Source of the DNA: Microbacterium sp. LWH7-1.2
GTDB taxonomy: Bacteria > Actinomycetota > Actinomycetes > Actinomycetales > Microbacteriaceae
Length of the DNA: 64,000 bases
Assembly (NCBI RefSeq): GCF_038397755.1
Contig: NZ_CP151637.1
Location: 1,302,001-1,366,000, forward strand
Direction: 5' to 3'
The notes beneath the pieces are model-generated. The model had not been told where the DNA came from, searched no databases, and saw only the letters and a list, made by a program, of their open reading frames with translations. The translations under genes were made by a program, and so were the position numbers. Each line of letters starts with the position of its first letter. Position 1 is the stretch's first letter. This document shows, in pieces, positions 8,600 through 17,151 of the stretch.

Positions 8600-9562
8600 A
8601 TGGAGGACTTCGAAGCCCGGCGACAGCGGCTCGTCAAGGAGAGCGGCCCCACCGGTCGAACCGTCGCCGTGCTCGATTTCCTCGCCCTTAACTCGGAGTC
8701 GGAGTACACGTTCGCCGAACTGGCCCGTCAGACAGGGATCAGCAAGGCGACGCTCCACGACATCGTGCGCGTCCTCGTCGAAAACGCCTACATGCGGCGG
8801 AGCACCAATGGTCGGCTGAGCCTTGGCCCCGCGATCATCGGACTGGGCGATGCGGCGATAGGCAGCCGGCTCGCACTCCTCAACCTCTCGCGTCCGCTCC
8901 TGTCCCAGCTCGCCGCGTCCGAGGGCCTGCAGGCCGTCGCCAGTACGGTGACCGACGACGAGATCGTGATCCTCGCTCGTCACGGCGATCGGCTGGTCCG
9001 CAGTCCCTGGTACGAGGTGGGAGAGCGGATCCCGTTCGCGCCGCCCATCGGCACGGTCTTTCTGGCGTGGGGCGACGAAGCAGAGCTGCAACGGTGGTTC
9101 GAAAAGTCCGATGACACGCCGTCGGATCTCGATCACGACGAGATCCGGTCCGCCGTCAGGGCCGCACGCGAGCGCGGCTACACCTTCGGGCTGCGCGTGA
9201 ACGCTCGCGAGCGTCTCCAACTCGTGCTCCATCGTCTCGAGGACGAAGAGACCGTCGACGGTGCGAAAGCGCACGTCGGCGAGCTGCTGGCCGAGATGAA
9301 GGACGAGCGATACCTCGTAGCGGAGCTCAACGAGAGCAGTGCCTACGACGTCGACTTCATCTCGTCGCCCGTCTTCGACTCTGTCGGCAGAGTGTCGATG
9401 GCGGTGAACGTCGTGGGCTTCACCCGCCCCCAGTCCAAGATGCAGATCGAGCGACTCGGCAGACTGCTCCTCAGCGTGGCCATGCGGATCACGGCAGCGA
9501 GCGGCGGGGTTGCGCCGGACAGTTTCCCGTTCGAGATTCGATCGAATAGTCGAACTCGTTGA
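8600..9562 (+). CDS. IclR family transcriptional regulator
   Basis: This 320-residue regulator has an N-terminal winged helix-turn-helix (about residues 20-75, with the recognition region TGISKATLHDIVRVL) and a C-terminal IclR effector-binding domain (about 95-300). IclR proteins bind DNA as dimers or tetramers and respond to small aromatic or aliphatic acids. The C-terminal domain is somewhat longer than the classic 250-residue form because of an insertion around residues 165-240. The start ATG has a strong AGGAGGAG site. It is the only regulator gene in the catabolic region, so it is the natural candidate for the 14-bp motif found before four units. One motif copy covers its own last codons. 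Confidence 0.9.
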   Translation: MEDFEARRQRLVKESGPTGRTVAVLDFLALNSESEYTFAELARQTGISKATLHDIVRVLVENAYMRRSTNGRLSLGPAIIGLGDAAIGSRLALLNLSRPLLSQLAASEGLQAVASTVTDDEIVILARHGDRLVRSPWYEVGERIPFAPPIGTVFLAWGDEAELQRWFEKSDDTPSDLDHDEIRSAVRAARERGYTFGLRVNARERLQLVLHRLEDEETVDGAKAHVGELLAEMKDERYLVAELNESSAYDVDFISSPVFDSVGRVSMAVNVVGFTRPQSKMQIERLGRLLLSVAMRITAASGGVAPDSFPFEIRSNSRTR

Positions 9563-9576
9563 CTAGATAAACGATC
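9542..9576 (+). promoter_or_regulatory. Operator-like repeat pair, site 2, with -35 box
   Basis: TCGAATAGTCGAAC (9542-9555) lies within the last codons of the IclR gene. A weaker copy CTAGATAAACGATC (9563-9576, conserved mainly in its ATAAnCGAnC half) follows at the same 21-bp period. A good -35 TTGACT (9559-9564) sits between them with a weak -10 (GATAGC, 9582-9587), 30 bp before the alcohol dehydrogenase start. The dehydrogenase gene therefore probably has its own promoter under the same control. Confidence 0.6.
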
Positions 9577-9617
9577 GGCCCGATAGCCTGCTCCCAACCC
9601 TTGTCAAAGGAGCGAGC

Positions 9618-10715
9618 ATGACTGTTCGACGCGTCGTCTACGACCCCGGCACCTCCGGTCTCAGGCTCGAAAGCTTCGACGATCCGATCGTCCCCAAAGA
9701 CGGCCTGCTCGCCTCCGTGAGCTACGGCGGGGTATGCGGGACAGACGCCCATCGGCTCGCCGGCCATCTTCCCGCTCCCCCGGGACCCATCGCGCTCGGA
9801 CACGAGGCGGTGGGCATCGTCACCGCTGTGGGGGGCGCCCGTACGTCCGACTCCGCGGGTACGCCGCTTCACCTCGGCGACCGGATCCTCTGGTACTCGC
9901 CCGCCGCGTGTGGTCACTGCCGCTCGTGCACGATCGACCGCGACCCGTCTACGTGCGCGAATCTCCGGTGGCCCTACCCGGCTCACGAGGACGGGCCGGC
10001 CGGTTTCCAAGAGGTGGCGGCGATCGCCCCGAACGTGCCGATGTACCGAGTGCCCGACATCCTCCCGCTCGAGGCGGCTGCTGCATTCGGCTGCGCCATG
10101 CCGACGGCGCTCAGCGCCCTTGATCAGGTCGGGGAGATACGGCGGGGATCGGTCGCCGTCGTCCTCGGCTCGGGACCTGTGGGTCTCGCTGCGACACTGG
10201 CGATGTCCGATCTGCCGCTCGCACGACTCATCGTGGTCGGCACCGGAGAGGAGCGCTTGCGGGCCGCGGCCGCCTTCGGCGCGACCGACGTGCTCGACAT
10301 CGCCGCCACGACGGTGGAACAGCGCCGAATGGCTGTGCTCGACGCATCCGACGGCCGCGGGGCAGATCTGGTGTTCGAAGCGGCCGGCGTCCCCGCCGCG
10401 TTCACCGACGGCATAGAGCTCCTCGCGGTCCGTGGAACCCTCGCCATCGTCGGGCTCTACTCAGGTGAGGCGACGGCAGCCGTCGATCCGGTCTTGCTCA
10501 ACAACCGCAAACTGAGGATCGTCGGGTGTCTCGGATCCGACCCGGGTCATCTTTTCCGTGGGATCGAACTGCTCGCGCGCTTCCAGGAGCGCTCACCGCT
10601 CGAAGGGGTGGTCTCGCCGCAGGTGTTCCCCCTCGGGCAGGCGGAAGAAGCGATTCGCGCGCTCGGTTCGGGCGCTCTGGTGAAGGCGTACATCGCGCCG
10701 GCGCTCGACGCCTGA
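9618..10715 (+). CDS. Zinc-dependent alcohol dehydrogenase (MDR family)
   Basis: This 365-residue medium-chain dehydrogenase probably oxidises an alcohol with NAD(P)+. Catalytic zinc ligands are C40 (GVCGTDAH) and H62-E63 in GHEAVG. The structural zinc lobe is complete: C98, C101, C104 and C113. The cofactor motif is LGSGPVG near residue 177. The family includes sorbitol/threonine-type and cyclohexanol-type dehydrogenases; no residue fixes the substrate. The ATG follows AAAGGAG. The gene stands alone between an operator-bearing promoter and the ABC transporter promoter. Its likely role is the first oxidation of the imported alcohol. Confidence 0.9.
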   Translation: MTVRRVVYDPGTSGLRLESFDDPIVPKDGLLASVSYGGVCGTDAHRLAGHLPAPPGPIALGHEAVGIVTAVGGARTSDSAGTPLHLGDRILWYSPAACGHCRSCTIDRDPSTCANLRWPYPAHEDGPAGFQEVAAIAPNVPMYRVPDILPLEAAAAFGCAMPTALSALDQVGEIRRGSVAVVLGSGPVGLAATLAMSDLPLARLIVVGTGEERLRAAAAFGATDVLDIAATTVEQRRMAVLDASDGRGADLVFEAAGVPAAFTDGIELLAVRGTLAIVGLYSGEATAAVDPVLLNNRKLRIVGCLGSDPGHLFRGIELLARFQERSPLEGVVSPQVFPLGQAEEAIRALGSGALVKAYIAPALDA

Positions 10716-10793
10716 TCAGGGCCGGACACCATTCGGCACGGCAGGTGTCTCGCGGGGTGGGACAGTTTCGCGCCGTCTCCGGTGGCTCATCAA

Positions 10794-10831
10794 TATGATT
10801 CGGTCCAATCGCGGGATGTTCGCTTATTCGA
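10794..10831 (+). promoter_or_regulatory. Probable ABC-operon promoter with reversed operator motif, site 3
   Basis: A -10-like TATGAT (10794-10799) is followed by the 14-bp motif in reverse orientation, GTTCGCTTATTCGA (10818-10831), about 100 bases before the binding-protein gene. Here the motif would lie just downstream of the transcription start, a repressing position. No clear second copy at 21 bp was seen, unlike sites 1, 2 and 4, and the -35 is weak. Confidence 0.5.
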
Positions 10832-10932
10832 CCGCGATCAACGAAAGAAGGAACGGCCGCCTTCGCTCACACGAGCATCTCGCGGTCGTGACAGTCCACC
10901 GCAGAACAACGAAGTTCCTGGAGGCAACAACA

Positions 10933-12198
10933 ATGACCCGTGCAACTGTCACCCTCGGTCGCACCACGCGGCGCCCTCGCCGCCTTGTGCGAACGGCAGC
11001 GCTCGCAGCCGCCGCGGCCCTGCTCCTCGCCGGTTGCGCCACCGATGTGCCGCCGGCGTCGGGCCCGTCGGGGGCGCCCAGTGCGCCGTCCGACGAGGTC
11101 ACGCTGTCGGTCCCGACCTCGGGCCCGTGGGAAGGCAGAGTGATCGGGTCAGCCGAGAACGCGCCAACCGTGGACGGAGATCAGGTCACTATCGACGTGG
11201 GCGCCGCCGCACCCATCACCGTCGAGAAGGACAAGAAGCTGAGGATCGGGTTCTCCTTCTCGGGTTCCTGCACGGGGTTCTACCAGATCGCGTGGGCCTG
11301 GGCCCAAGCCGCGGCGGAGGAGTACGGCTACGAGGCCGAGCTCCTCGAGAACTGCTTCGACCTCGATCTCCAGATCAGCCAACTGCAGCAGGCGATCAAC
11401 GACGGGAAGTACGACGCGATCGTCGGCACGACCGTCGACGGATCGACGGAGTGCGATCTGTGGACGAAGGAGCTGCCCGCGGCGAACATCCTCGTCGTCC
11501 CGATGTCCAACCCGGTGTGCGGCCTCGACGCGGAGCCGGTCACCGCGATGTACTCGCCCGGCACCCTGGCGTACGTCGGCGGCGCGACGGGCACGACTGC
11601 TTCGTGGCAGGCGTTCCTGGAGGTCGCCTACGGCGATCACGCGGGCGAGAAGGGCCTGTCCATCAACTATCCAGTGGGGATCTGTGGGTGCGCGACCTCC
11701 TACGGCCTTGCGGTGGAGAATGCGCTGGAGGCGACCGGCAACGAGGTCGATCTCACGATCTCTGAGGTGAAGGGAACGGATGCCGCGGCCGGCCAGGCGC
11801 TCGCGCAGCAGTACCTCAACGACAACCCGGACGCCGGGTTCATCAACGTGCTGTCGTGGGAGACCGGACAGGGCGTGGTCGAAGCGGTGAAGTCCGCCGG
11901 CCTGGAGGATCAGGTGGACGTGTACATCTCCGGAGCGGATCCGGGCTTGGTCGATGCGATCGTGGCCGGCGACGTCACCGCGACGAACCCGAACTATCCC
12001 GGCCACTCGGCATGGGCGGCTGTCCAGCTGCTGCACCAGATCGTCTCCGGCGAGACGATCCCCACCATCGTCGCCAACGACGGGGCCAAGCTGGAGTCGT
12101 TCAGCGACACCGAGCCGCCGTTCGGGACGTTCATCGACCAGACGACGGTCGAGGACTTCGAGCCCGACACGGTCGATAGCGCCTCGGCCCGAGGATAG
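10933..12198 (+). CDS. ABC transporter substrate-binding lipoprotein (sugar-type, periplasmic-binding fold 1)
   Basis: This 421-residue extracytoplasmic binding protein has a basic N-terminus, a hydrophobic stretch and the lipobox LLAGC, so the Cys is lipidated and the protein anchored outside the membrane. After a Pro/Ser linker, a RIGFSFSG strand and an ISGADPGLV segment near the end fit type-1 periplasmic binding proteins of the ribose/xylose group. It contains several Cys residues (SCTGF, ENCFD, ECDLW, NPVCG, GICGC), unusual for this family and possibly forming disulfides. It captures the cluster's substrate for the ATPase and permease that follow; its stop overlaps the ATPase start by one base. 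Given its oxidative neighbours, the ligand may not be a sugar. Confidence 0.9.
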   Translation: MTRATVTLGRTTRRPRRLVRTAALAAAAALLLAGCATDVPPASGPSGAPSAPSDEVTLSVPTSGPWEGRVIGSAENAPTVDGDQVTIDVGAAAPITVEKDKKLRIGFSFSGSCTGFYQIAWAWAQAAAEEYGYEAELLENCFDLDLQISQLQQAINDGKYDAIVGTTVDGSTECDLWTKELPAANILVVPMSNPVCGLDAEPVTAMYSPGTLAYVGGATGTTASWQAFLEVAYGDHAGEKGLSINYPVGICGCATSYGLAVENALEATGNEVDLTISEVKGTDAAAGQALAQQYLNDNPDAGFINVLSWETGQGVVEAVKSAGLEDQVDVYISGADPGLVDAIVAGDVTATNPNYPGHSAWAAVQLLHQIVSGETIPTIVANDGAKLESFSDTEPPFGTFIDQTTVEDFEPDTVDSASARG

Positions 12199-13754
12199 TG
12201 AGCACTCTCGCAATCGGTGAGGTCGCGGCATTCGCGTGCCGCGACCTCACCAAGAGCTACGGACCCGTGCAGGTCCTGGCGGTCGAGGAGCTGACGATCC
12301 GGCCCGGATCCATCCATGCACTCATCGGCCAGAACGGCGCCGGCAAGTCGACGTGCCTCAGCATGCTCGCGGGCCGGGTACAGCCGACCAGCGGGTCGAT
12401 CGCCGTGTTCGGCGACCAGGTGGACTTCCGCGCGCCGCACGACGCGCTCCGGGCGGGCATCAGCGCCATCTACCAGGAGCTCTCCAATGTACCGACGCTG
12501 ACGACCCAGGCGAATCTGCACCTCGGGGATGAACTCCGCAATGGCCCGTTCCTCGACGAGCGGGCGATGCGTCGGGAGCTGCAGCGCTGGAACGAGTATC
12601 TGGGGGTCTCGATCCCCCCCAATGTCGTCGCAGGGCGGCTGTCCGTGGCCGAGCAGCAGCTGCTCGAGATTATGCGAGCGCTGCACCACGGATCGCGCAT
12701 CCTTCTGCTGGACGAGCCGACCGCGAGCCTCTCGCTCACCGAATCGCGCCGGCTGCTCGACGTCATGAAGGAGCTGCGGAGCCAGGGAACGACTCTCGTG
12801 CTGGTGAGCCATCACCTGGACGACGTGCTCGAGGTCGCGGACGACATCACAGTGTTCCGGGAGGGCCGAGTCGCACTGGAATCGTCGGCCGGCGAGCGAC
12901 GGAAGTCCGCCCTCGTGTCGGCGATGCTCGGGGCAAAGGGCGTCACCGAGGAAGCAGCCGAGAGCGAGCAGATCTCGGTCGCACGGCGCCATCGCCCGAG
13001 CAAGGAGGTGCTCCGCGTCGAGGGACTCACGGTCGAGGCCGCCGTCGAAGAAATCTCGTTCTCTATCGAAGAGGGCGAGTTGGTGGGCCTCGGAGGGCTC
13101 GTCGGCTCTGGCCGATCGACCATCCTCCGTGCGCTCATGGGGCTCGGAAAGCGCACCGGCGGCCGGATGTGGATCGACGGGCAAGAGGTCCGCTGGCCAC
13201 GCTCCCCTCGCGCGGCGTTGCGCTTGGGGATCGGGATGATCCCCGAGAGCAGGAAGTCCGAGGGACTCCTCCTGGGCGCCTCCGCCGCCACGAACATCGC
13301 ATTGCCGCGGCTGCGGGGTGCAACGAGGTCGGGGGGCCTGACGCGGCGGTCGCTGCGTGACGCCACGGCGCCGAGCGCTCTCGGTGCCGGGTACGACCCC
13401 GGCCGCCTGGACCAACGCGCGGGGACACTGTCGGGAGGCAATCAGCAGAAGCTGCTCCTCGCGCGCTGGGACTTCACACGCCTCAGGGTGCTCCTGGCCG
13501 ATGAGCCGACGCGAGGCATCGACATCGGCGCCAAGGCGACGATCATCTCGAACCTCGAGGCTCGCGCCGCCTCAGGGCAGGCGGTCCTCTTTGCGTCAGC
13601 CGAGATGGAGGAGGTGACGGCGCTCTGCAGCCGGGCGCTCGTCCTGAACGCCGGCCGGCTGGCGGGAGAGCTGCACTCAAGCGACGAGCCCATCACCGCC
13701 GACGCGATTCTCGCGCTGGCGTTCGGAACCGAGCAGGATGCGGAGACCTCATGA
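12198..13754 (+). CDS. ABC transporter ATP-binding protein, RbsA type (two ATPase domains)
   Basis: This 518-residue protein has two tandem ABC ATPase domains that power the importer. Domain 1 has Walker A GQNGAGKST, a signature of the LSVAEQQ form and Walker B LLLDEPTASL. Domain 2 has a degenerate Walker A GLVGSGRST, a full signature LSGGNQQK and LLADEPTRGIDIGAK. This asymmetry is normal for ribose/galactose-type (RbsA/MglA) ATPases. The GTG start shares one base with the preceding stop and the end overlaps the permease start (ATGA), so the three genes form one operon with a single transmembrane partner encoded. Confidence 0.93.
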   Translation: MSTLAIGEVAAFACRDLTKSYGPVQVLAVEELTIRPGSIHALIGQNGAGKSTCLSMLAGRVQPTSGSIAVFGDQVDFRAPHDALRAGISAIYQELSNVPTLTTQANLHLGDELRNGPFLDERAMRRELQRWNEYLGVSIPPNVVAGRLSVAEQQLLEIMRALHHGSRILLLDEPTASLSLTESRRLLDVMKELRSQGTTLVLVSHHLDDVLEVADDITVFREGRVALESSAGERRKSALVSAMLGAKGVTEEAAESEQISVARRHRPSKEVLRVEGLTVEAAVEEISFSIEEGELVGLGGLVGSGRSTILRALMGLGKRTGGRMWIDGQEVRWPRSPRAALRLGIGMIPESRKSEGLLLGASAATNIALPRLRGATRSGGLTRRSLRDATAPSALGAGYDPGRLDQRAGTLSGGNQQKLLLARWDFTRLRVLLADEPTRGIDIGAKATIISNLEARAASGQAVLFASAEMEEVTALCSRALVLNAGRLAGELHSSDEPITADAILALAFGTEQDAETS

Positions 13755-14740
13755 CAACCACGATGAGCATGAAGACGGTCGGCGGCTCCGTGGGGAGTCC
13801 ACGCCCATCCGCGTTCCTCTACCGGAACGCGATGTTGATCCTCCTCGGCGTGCTCGTGGTGGCGGCAGCCTGCGTCTACCCGAATTTCCTGACGCCGGCC
13901 AACATCAGCCTCATCCTGGTCCAGAACGCCGGGCTCGGAGTGATCGCGATCGCGATGACGTTCCTGATGGTGACGGGTGCGTTCGACCTTTCCGTCGTGC
14001 CGGTCTTCGTCGGGGGTGGAGCCGTCTACGCGGTGCTCTCCAGCACTGTCCATTGGAGCATCGCTCTCCTGGCCGCGCTCGCAGTCGGCGCGACGGCGGG
14101 ACTCGTGAACGGCATAGTCGTCACGCGATTCAAGGTGAACTCATTCATCGCGACCCTCGCGACAGCGTCGGTCTACAGCGGGATCGCCGTCGCACTCATG
14201 GGTACCAACATCATCAACATCCAGTCGCCGAGCGCGCGATACCTCGGCACCGGGACGGTGGCAGGGGTCCCCATGCCCATCGTCATCCTGGTCGCCCTCT
14301 TCGTGATCGGGCAGCTCGTGCTCGGGCTCACTCCGTACGGTCGGCGTCTCATGTCGATCGGCGGCAGCGAAGAGGCGTCCCGGCTCGCTGGACTGCGGGT
14401 GAACGGTCTGCGGCTGAGCGCGTACCTCATCGTCGGAGCGAGCGCGGCGTTCGCAGGAGTGCTCTTCGCGAGCAAGCTCGGTGCGATCCAGTCGACTCAG
14501 CTGAATTCGTCCGCCGACCTCCTGCTCAACGCCATCGCAGTGGTCGTTGTCGGCGGAACCTCGCTCTACGGGGGCGAGGGTTCGGTGTGGCGGACGGCCA
14601 TCGGCCTCATCGTCTTCGCGGTGCTCGACAACGTGCTCGCAGGCATCAACGCGGGTCAGCCCGCGGTCGCTATCACGAAGGGATGCGTGATCATCCTCGC
14701 GGTCATCACCGACGCTCAGGCGCGGAAGCGATCGGGCTAA
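13751..14740 (+). CDS. ABC transporter permease, RbsC family
   Basis: This 329-residue integral membrane protein has about 8-10 hydrophobic segments and belongs to the branched-chain/ribose (BPD_transp_2) permease family. Family landmarks include MTFLMVTGAFDLSV, GLVNGIVVTRFKVNSFIATL and TPYGRRLMSIGG with the following EEASRLAGL. It forms the channel of the importer, probably as a homodimer with the double ATPase. The start ATG overlaps the ATPase stop. A short GC-rich hairpin follows at 14754, so it probably ends the operon. Confidence 0.92.
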   Translation: MTTTMSMKTVGGSVGSPRPSAFLYRNAMLILLGVLVVAAACVYPNFLTPANISLILVQNAGLGVIAIAMTFLMVTGAFDLSVVPVFVGGGAVYAVLSSTVHWSIALLAALAVGATAGLVNGIVVTRFKVNSFIATLATASVYSGIAVALMGTNIINIQSPSARYLGTGTVAGVPMPIVILVALFVIGQLVLGLTPYGRRLMSIGGSEEASRLAGLRVNGLRLSAYLIVGASAAFAGVLFASKLGAIQSTQLNSSADLLLNAIAVVVVGGTSLYGGEGSVWRTAIGLIVFAVLDNVLAGINAGQPAVAITKGCVIILAVITDAQARKRSG

Positions 14741-14753
14741 CGCACCTCCGGGC

Positions 14754-14770
14754 CCGGCGCCGAGCGCCGG
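14754..14770 (+). terminator. GC hairpin after the ABC operon
   Basis: A perfect 7-bp stem, CCGGCGC and GCGCCGG with a CGA loop, lies 14 bases after the permease stop. There is no T tract, as is common for actinobacterial terminators. It may attenuate rather than fully stop transcription. Confidence 0.4.
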
Positions 14771-14856
14771 CGGCGTCGTATGCGGAGTCCTCGTGTCGGA
14801 CTATGTTCCGACCCCGCCCTCTTCGACGCGATGGAGGCGGGCGAGGTCACCCGACC

Positions 14857-15064
14857 AGCCCGAATTGTTCGGGTCAGACCGCGTGGGGCGGCCGAACTTC
14901 TTCAACTCACAGGTCTGCGGCGAGGCCTCTCCGACGATCGTGGCGAATGACGGAGGAAGTCTGGAGAGCTTCAGCGAGACATTCGCCCGTTCGGGACCTT
15001 CATCGACCGGTAGACGGTCGGGGACTTCGCGCCCGAGACCGTTGAGCGCGGCAGCGGACGGCTG
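14857..15064 (+). pseudogene. Degenerate copy of the C-terminal end of the binding-protein gene
   Basis: Translation here gives PTIVANDGGSLESFSET, nearly the same as PTIVANDGAKLESFSDT near the end of the binding protein at 10933. A frameshift follows, then the neighbouring frame continues as PFGTFID, an in-frame stop and TVGDFAPETVE, matching PFGTFID and TVEDFEPDTV of the intact gene. DNA similarity also reaches back to about 14857 (CCCGAA, CGTGGGGCGGC and other shared words), aligned with 11990-12050. It is thus a roughly 200-bp decayed duplicate or the stump of a second binding-protein gene. No start is usable and it should not be expressed as protein. Confidence 0.8.
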
Positions 15065-15091
15065 ACCGTTCCGACCTATCCACGACACGAA

Positions 15092-15132
15092 GAGGAGCCG
15101 CAGAGCCGATCGGTTCGGTTCCGCGGCTCCTC
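15092..15132. terminator. Bidirectional hairpin between convergent units
   Basis: A perfect 10-bp stem (GAGGAGCCGC at 15092-15101 and GCGGCTCCTC at 15123-15132) encloses a 21-base loop that itself contains CCGATCGG. It lies between the pseudogene end on the plus strand and the stop of the flavin monooxygenase on the minus strand (15142). It probably ends transcription from both sides. Confidence 0.6.
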
Positions 15133-15141
15133 ACCCGCGAA

Positions 15142-16935
15142 TCAGGCCGACGCGTCGGGATCGCGGGGGATGATGCCTTCCTCGATCGCCTTGATCAGGA
15201 AGGCCGGCCATTTCGAGAAGAAGCTCGACGACTGGACGAAACCGGGCCCGAACCAGAGGCCCGGCTGCGCGCTGCGGCGCCACGCGTTCGGGTACTCACC
15301 CTGATCGTCTGTCGGCACGTAGATTCGGTCGATCTTCTCGGCGGCCTTGCCGAACCGCGTCTTCAGGTAGTCCCAGAACTGCACGTATCCGGTGGCGAAG
15401 AGGATCAGATCAGCGCGATCGCGTGAACCGTCGCTGAAGATCAGAGTCTCACCGTCGACCTCCACCAGTTCCACTCCCTGCTTGACCTTGATCTTTCCCT
15501 CCGCGATCAACCTCGATCCGCCGAGGTCGAACTGGTATCCGTCTTTGCCGGACATGTGCAGGCCGATCACGCCGGTCTTGTCCGGGCCCCACTCGAGCTT
15601 GAATCCGTTCGCCGTCAGTCCGTCCAGCAGTTCCCGGTCGTGCTCGGCTGCCGCAGCAACGATGTTCTGCAGCCCTGCCAGAGCGGCAGGAGAGCGATTT
15701 GGAAGCGAGAAGGCGACCTGATCCGTGTAGTCCTTCGTCCAGATCTTGTCCTGCGTGTACAGGCCGTACATGTACTTGAACGTCGCCTCCAGGCTGATGA
15801 CGTAGGTCGAGGACCGCTGGAGCATCGTCACATCTGCGCCCTGCTCCCAGAGGTCCTGTGCCAGCTCGTGTGCGCTCACGCCTGCGCCGATGACGATCGC
15901 CCTCTTGCCCGCCCACCGGGACGCGTGCTGATACTCGCCCGTGTGCGCCCACTCGCCCGTGAACGTGTCCAGGCCCCTCACCTCCGGGATGCGAGGGGGT
16001 CCGTTCAAACCGGTGGTGATGACCACATGGCGCGGGTGCAGCTCACGGAAGGAGCCGTCTGCGAGACGTGTGCGCAGGTTCCACCGCTGCGCGTCCTCGT
16101 CGTAATCGGCGTCGAGGAACTCCGTGCCCGTCCATACGTTCAGATCCAGGAGCTTCGCGTACGACTCCATCCAATCGGCGAGCTTGTCCTTCGGGGTGTG
16201 CGCCGTCCAGGTGTCGGGGAAGGGGATGTAGGGCTGATCGTCGGCGAAGATCGGGCTGTGAAGCGCCAGCGCGGAATAGCGCTTGCGCCAGTTGTCGCCG
16301 ATCCGCTCGTTCTTCTCGATCACAAGCGTGGGCACACCTAGTGCCGTGAGCCTCGCTGCCTGCGCCAGGCCGTTATGGCCGCCGCCGATGACGACGACCA
16401 CGGGCTCTGAATCGGTAAAAGAGGATTCCTTCGCCCGATCGTCCGCCCATCGGGTGCGGCCGGGGACGACTTCATAGACCTTGCCGTCTCTGCGGTGGTG
16501 GCGGCTCCGCTCCGGGAACCGCTCTAGTGCGTCGAGCTGCGTCTGAAGCACAGCGGCCGCGTAGCCCTCATCGGACTGCACGAGAACGACGAAGGCCCGG
16601 TTCGAGCGCTCGTCGGTCCGGAATCGGAAGAAGGCGTTGACCGCGCCGTCGATGACGACCGGAGCCTGACCCTCGTCGGGGACGAAACCCGAGGCGTGCC
16701 ATTTCGTGCTCCACTCGGCCAGGCGTTCCACGAGCGCCTCGCGGCCGATGCGGTTGGAGTGGTCCCACTCGAACGCGAGGAAGTCGCGCCAGGTGGCGTC
16801 GGGCAGGAAGAGCCGGGCGAGCGCCTCGGTGGATCCGCCGCGCAGGGCGTTCTCGAGGGCTTCGAGCCAGTCGGCGAGCACGTCGCCCGGATCGTTGCTC
16901 GCGGCGCTTTTTTCGAGGGGGGCTGCGATCGTCAT
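15142..16935 (-). CDS. Flavin monooxygenase with N-terminal NTF2/SnoaL-like domain
   Basis: This 597-residue protein has two parts. Residues about 15-145 look like an NTF2/SnoaL-like alpha+beta domain (LADWLEALENALRGG, DATWRDFLAF, VNAFFRFRTDE). From 178 on it is an FAD/NADPH monooxygenase: GGGHNG (184-189), an FMO-type segment FTGEWAHTGEY (F325, G327, H331, Y335), a second motif GAGVSA (350-355) and a late FATGY. The layout resembles YUC/FMO-like and 4-hydroxyacetophenone-type enzymes with an extra N-terminal domain. The ATG 16935 has GGAG eight bases upstream; an ATG four codons earlier lacks one. It is transcribed against the rest of the cluster and diverges from the CoA-transferase across 216 bases in which no operator motif was found. 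Confidence 0.85.
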   Translation of the reverse strand: MTIAAPLEKSAASNDPGDVLADWLEALENALRGGSTEALARLFLPDATWRDFLAFEWDHSNRIGREALVERLAEWSTKWHASGFVPDEGQAPVVIDGAVNAFFRFRTDERSNRAFVVLVQSDEGYAAAVLQTQLDALERFPERSRHHRRDGKVYEVVPGRTRWADDRAKESSFTDSEPVVVVIGGGHNGLAQAARLTALGVPTLVIEKNERIGDNWRKRYSALALHSPIFADDQPYIPFPDTWTAHTPKDKLADWMESYAKLLDLNVWTGTEFLDADYDEDAQRWNLRTRLADGSFRELHPRHVVITTGLNGPPRIPEVRGLDTFTGEWAHTGEYQHASRWAGKRAIVIGAGVSAHELAQDLWEQGADVTMLQRSSTYVISLEATFKYMYGLYTQDKIWTKDYTDQVAFSLPNRSPAALAGLQNIVAAAAEHDRELLDGLTANGFKLEWGPDKTGVIGLHMSGKDGYQFDLGGSRLIAEGKIKVKQGVELVEVDGETLIFSDGSRDRADLILFATGYVQFWDYLKTRFGKAAEKIDRIYVPTDDQGEYPNAWRRSAQPGLWFGPGFVQSSSFFSKWPAFLIKAIEEGIIPRDPDASA

Positions 16936-17151
16936 CTGATGCTCCATTCACAGCGTTGTGACCGTATGACGGCGTGGAGTAGCCCGCGCCATCGCGAAAC
17001 TGGGTCCCACCTTTGCGGCAGCCGACCCTCGGCCGCATATTCATCCCGCCCGGTGGGATCCGTTCGAGTGGGCACCGCGGTCATGCGCATCCTGGGACGT
17101 GCGGAGCGTGAGGTCAGGGCCGCATCCACCCGCACTTCGAAGGGGAAGCGC

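Noticed and set aside
6787..8709. 640-codon minus-strand frame opposite the Baeyer-Villiger gene
   Set aside because: Composition typical of antisense shadows in high-GC DNA; no motif, and the plus strand has a complete monooxygenase.
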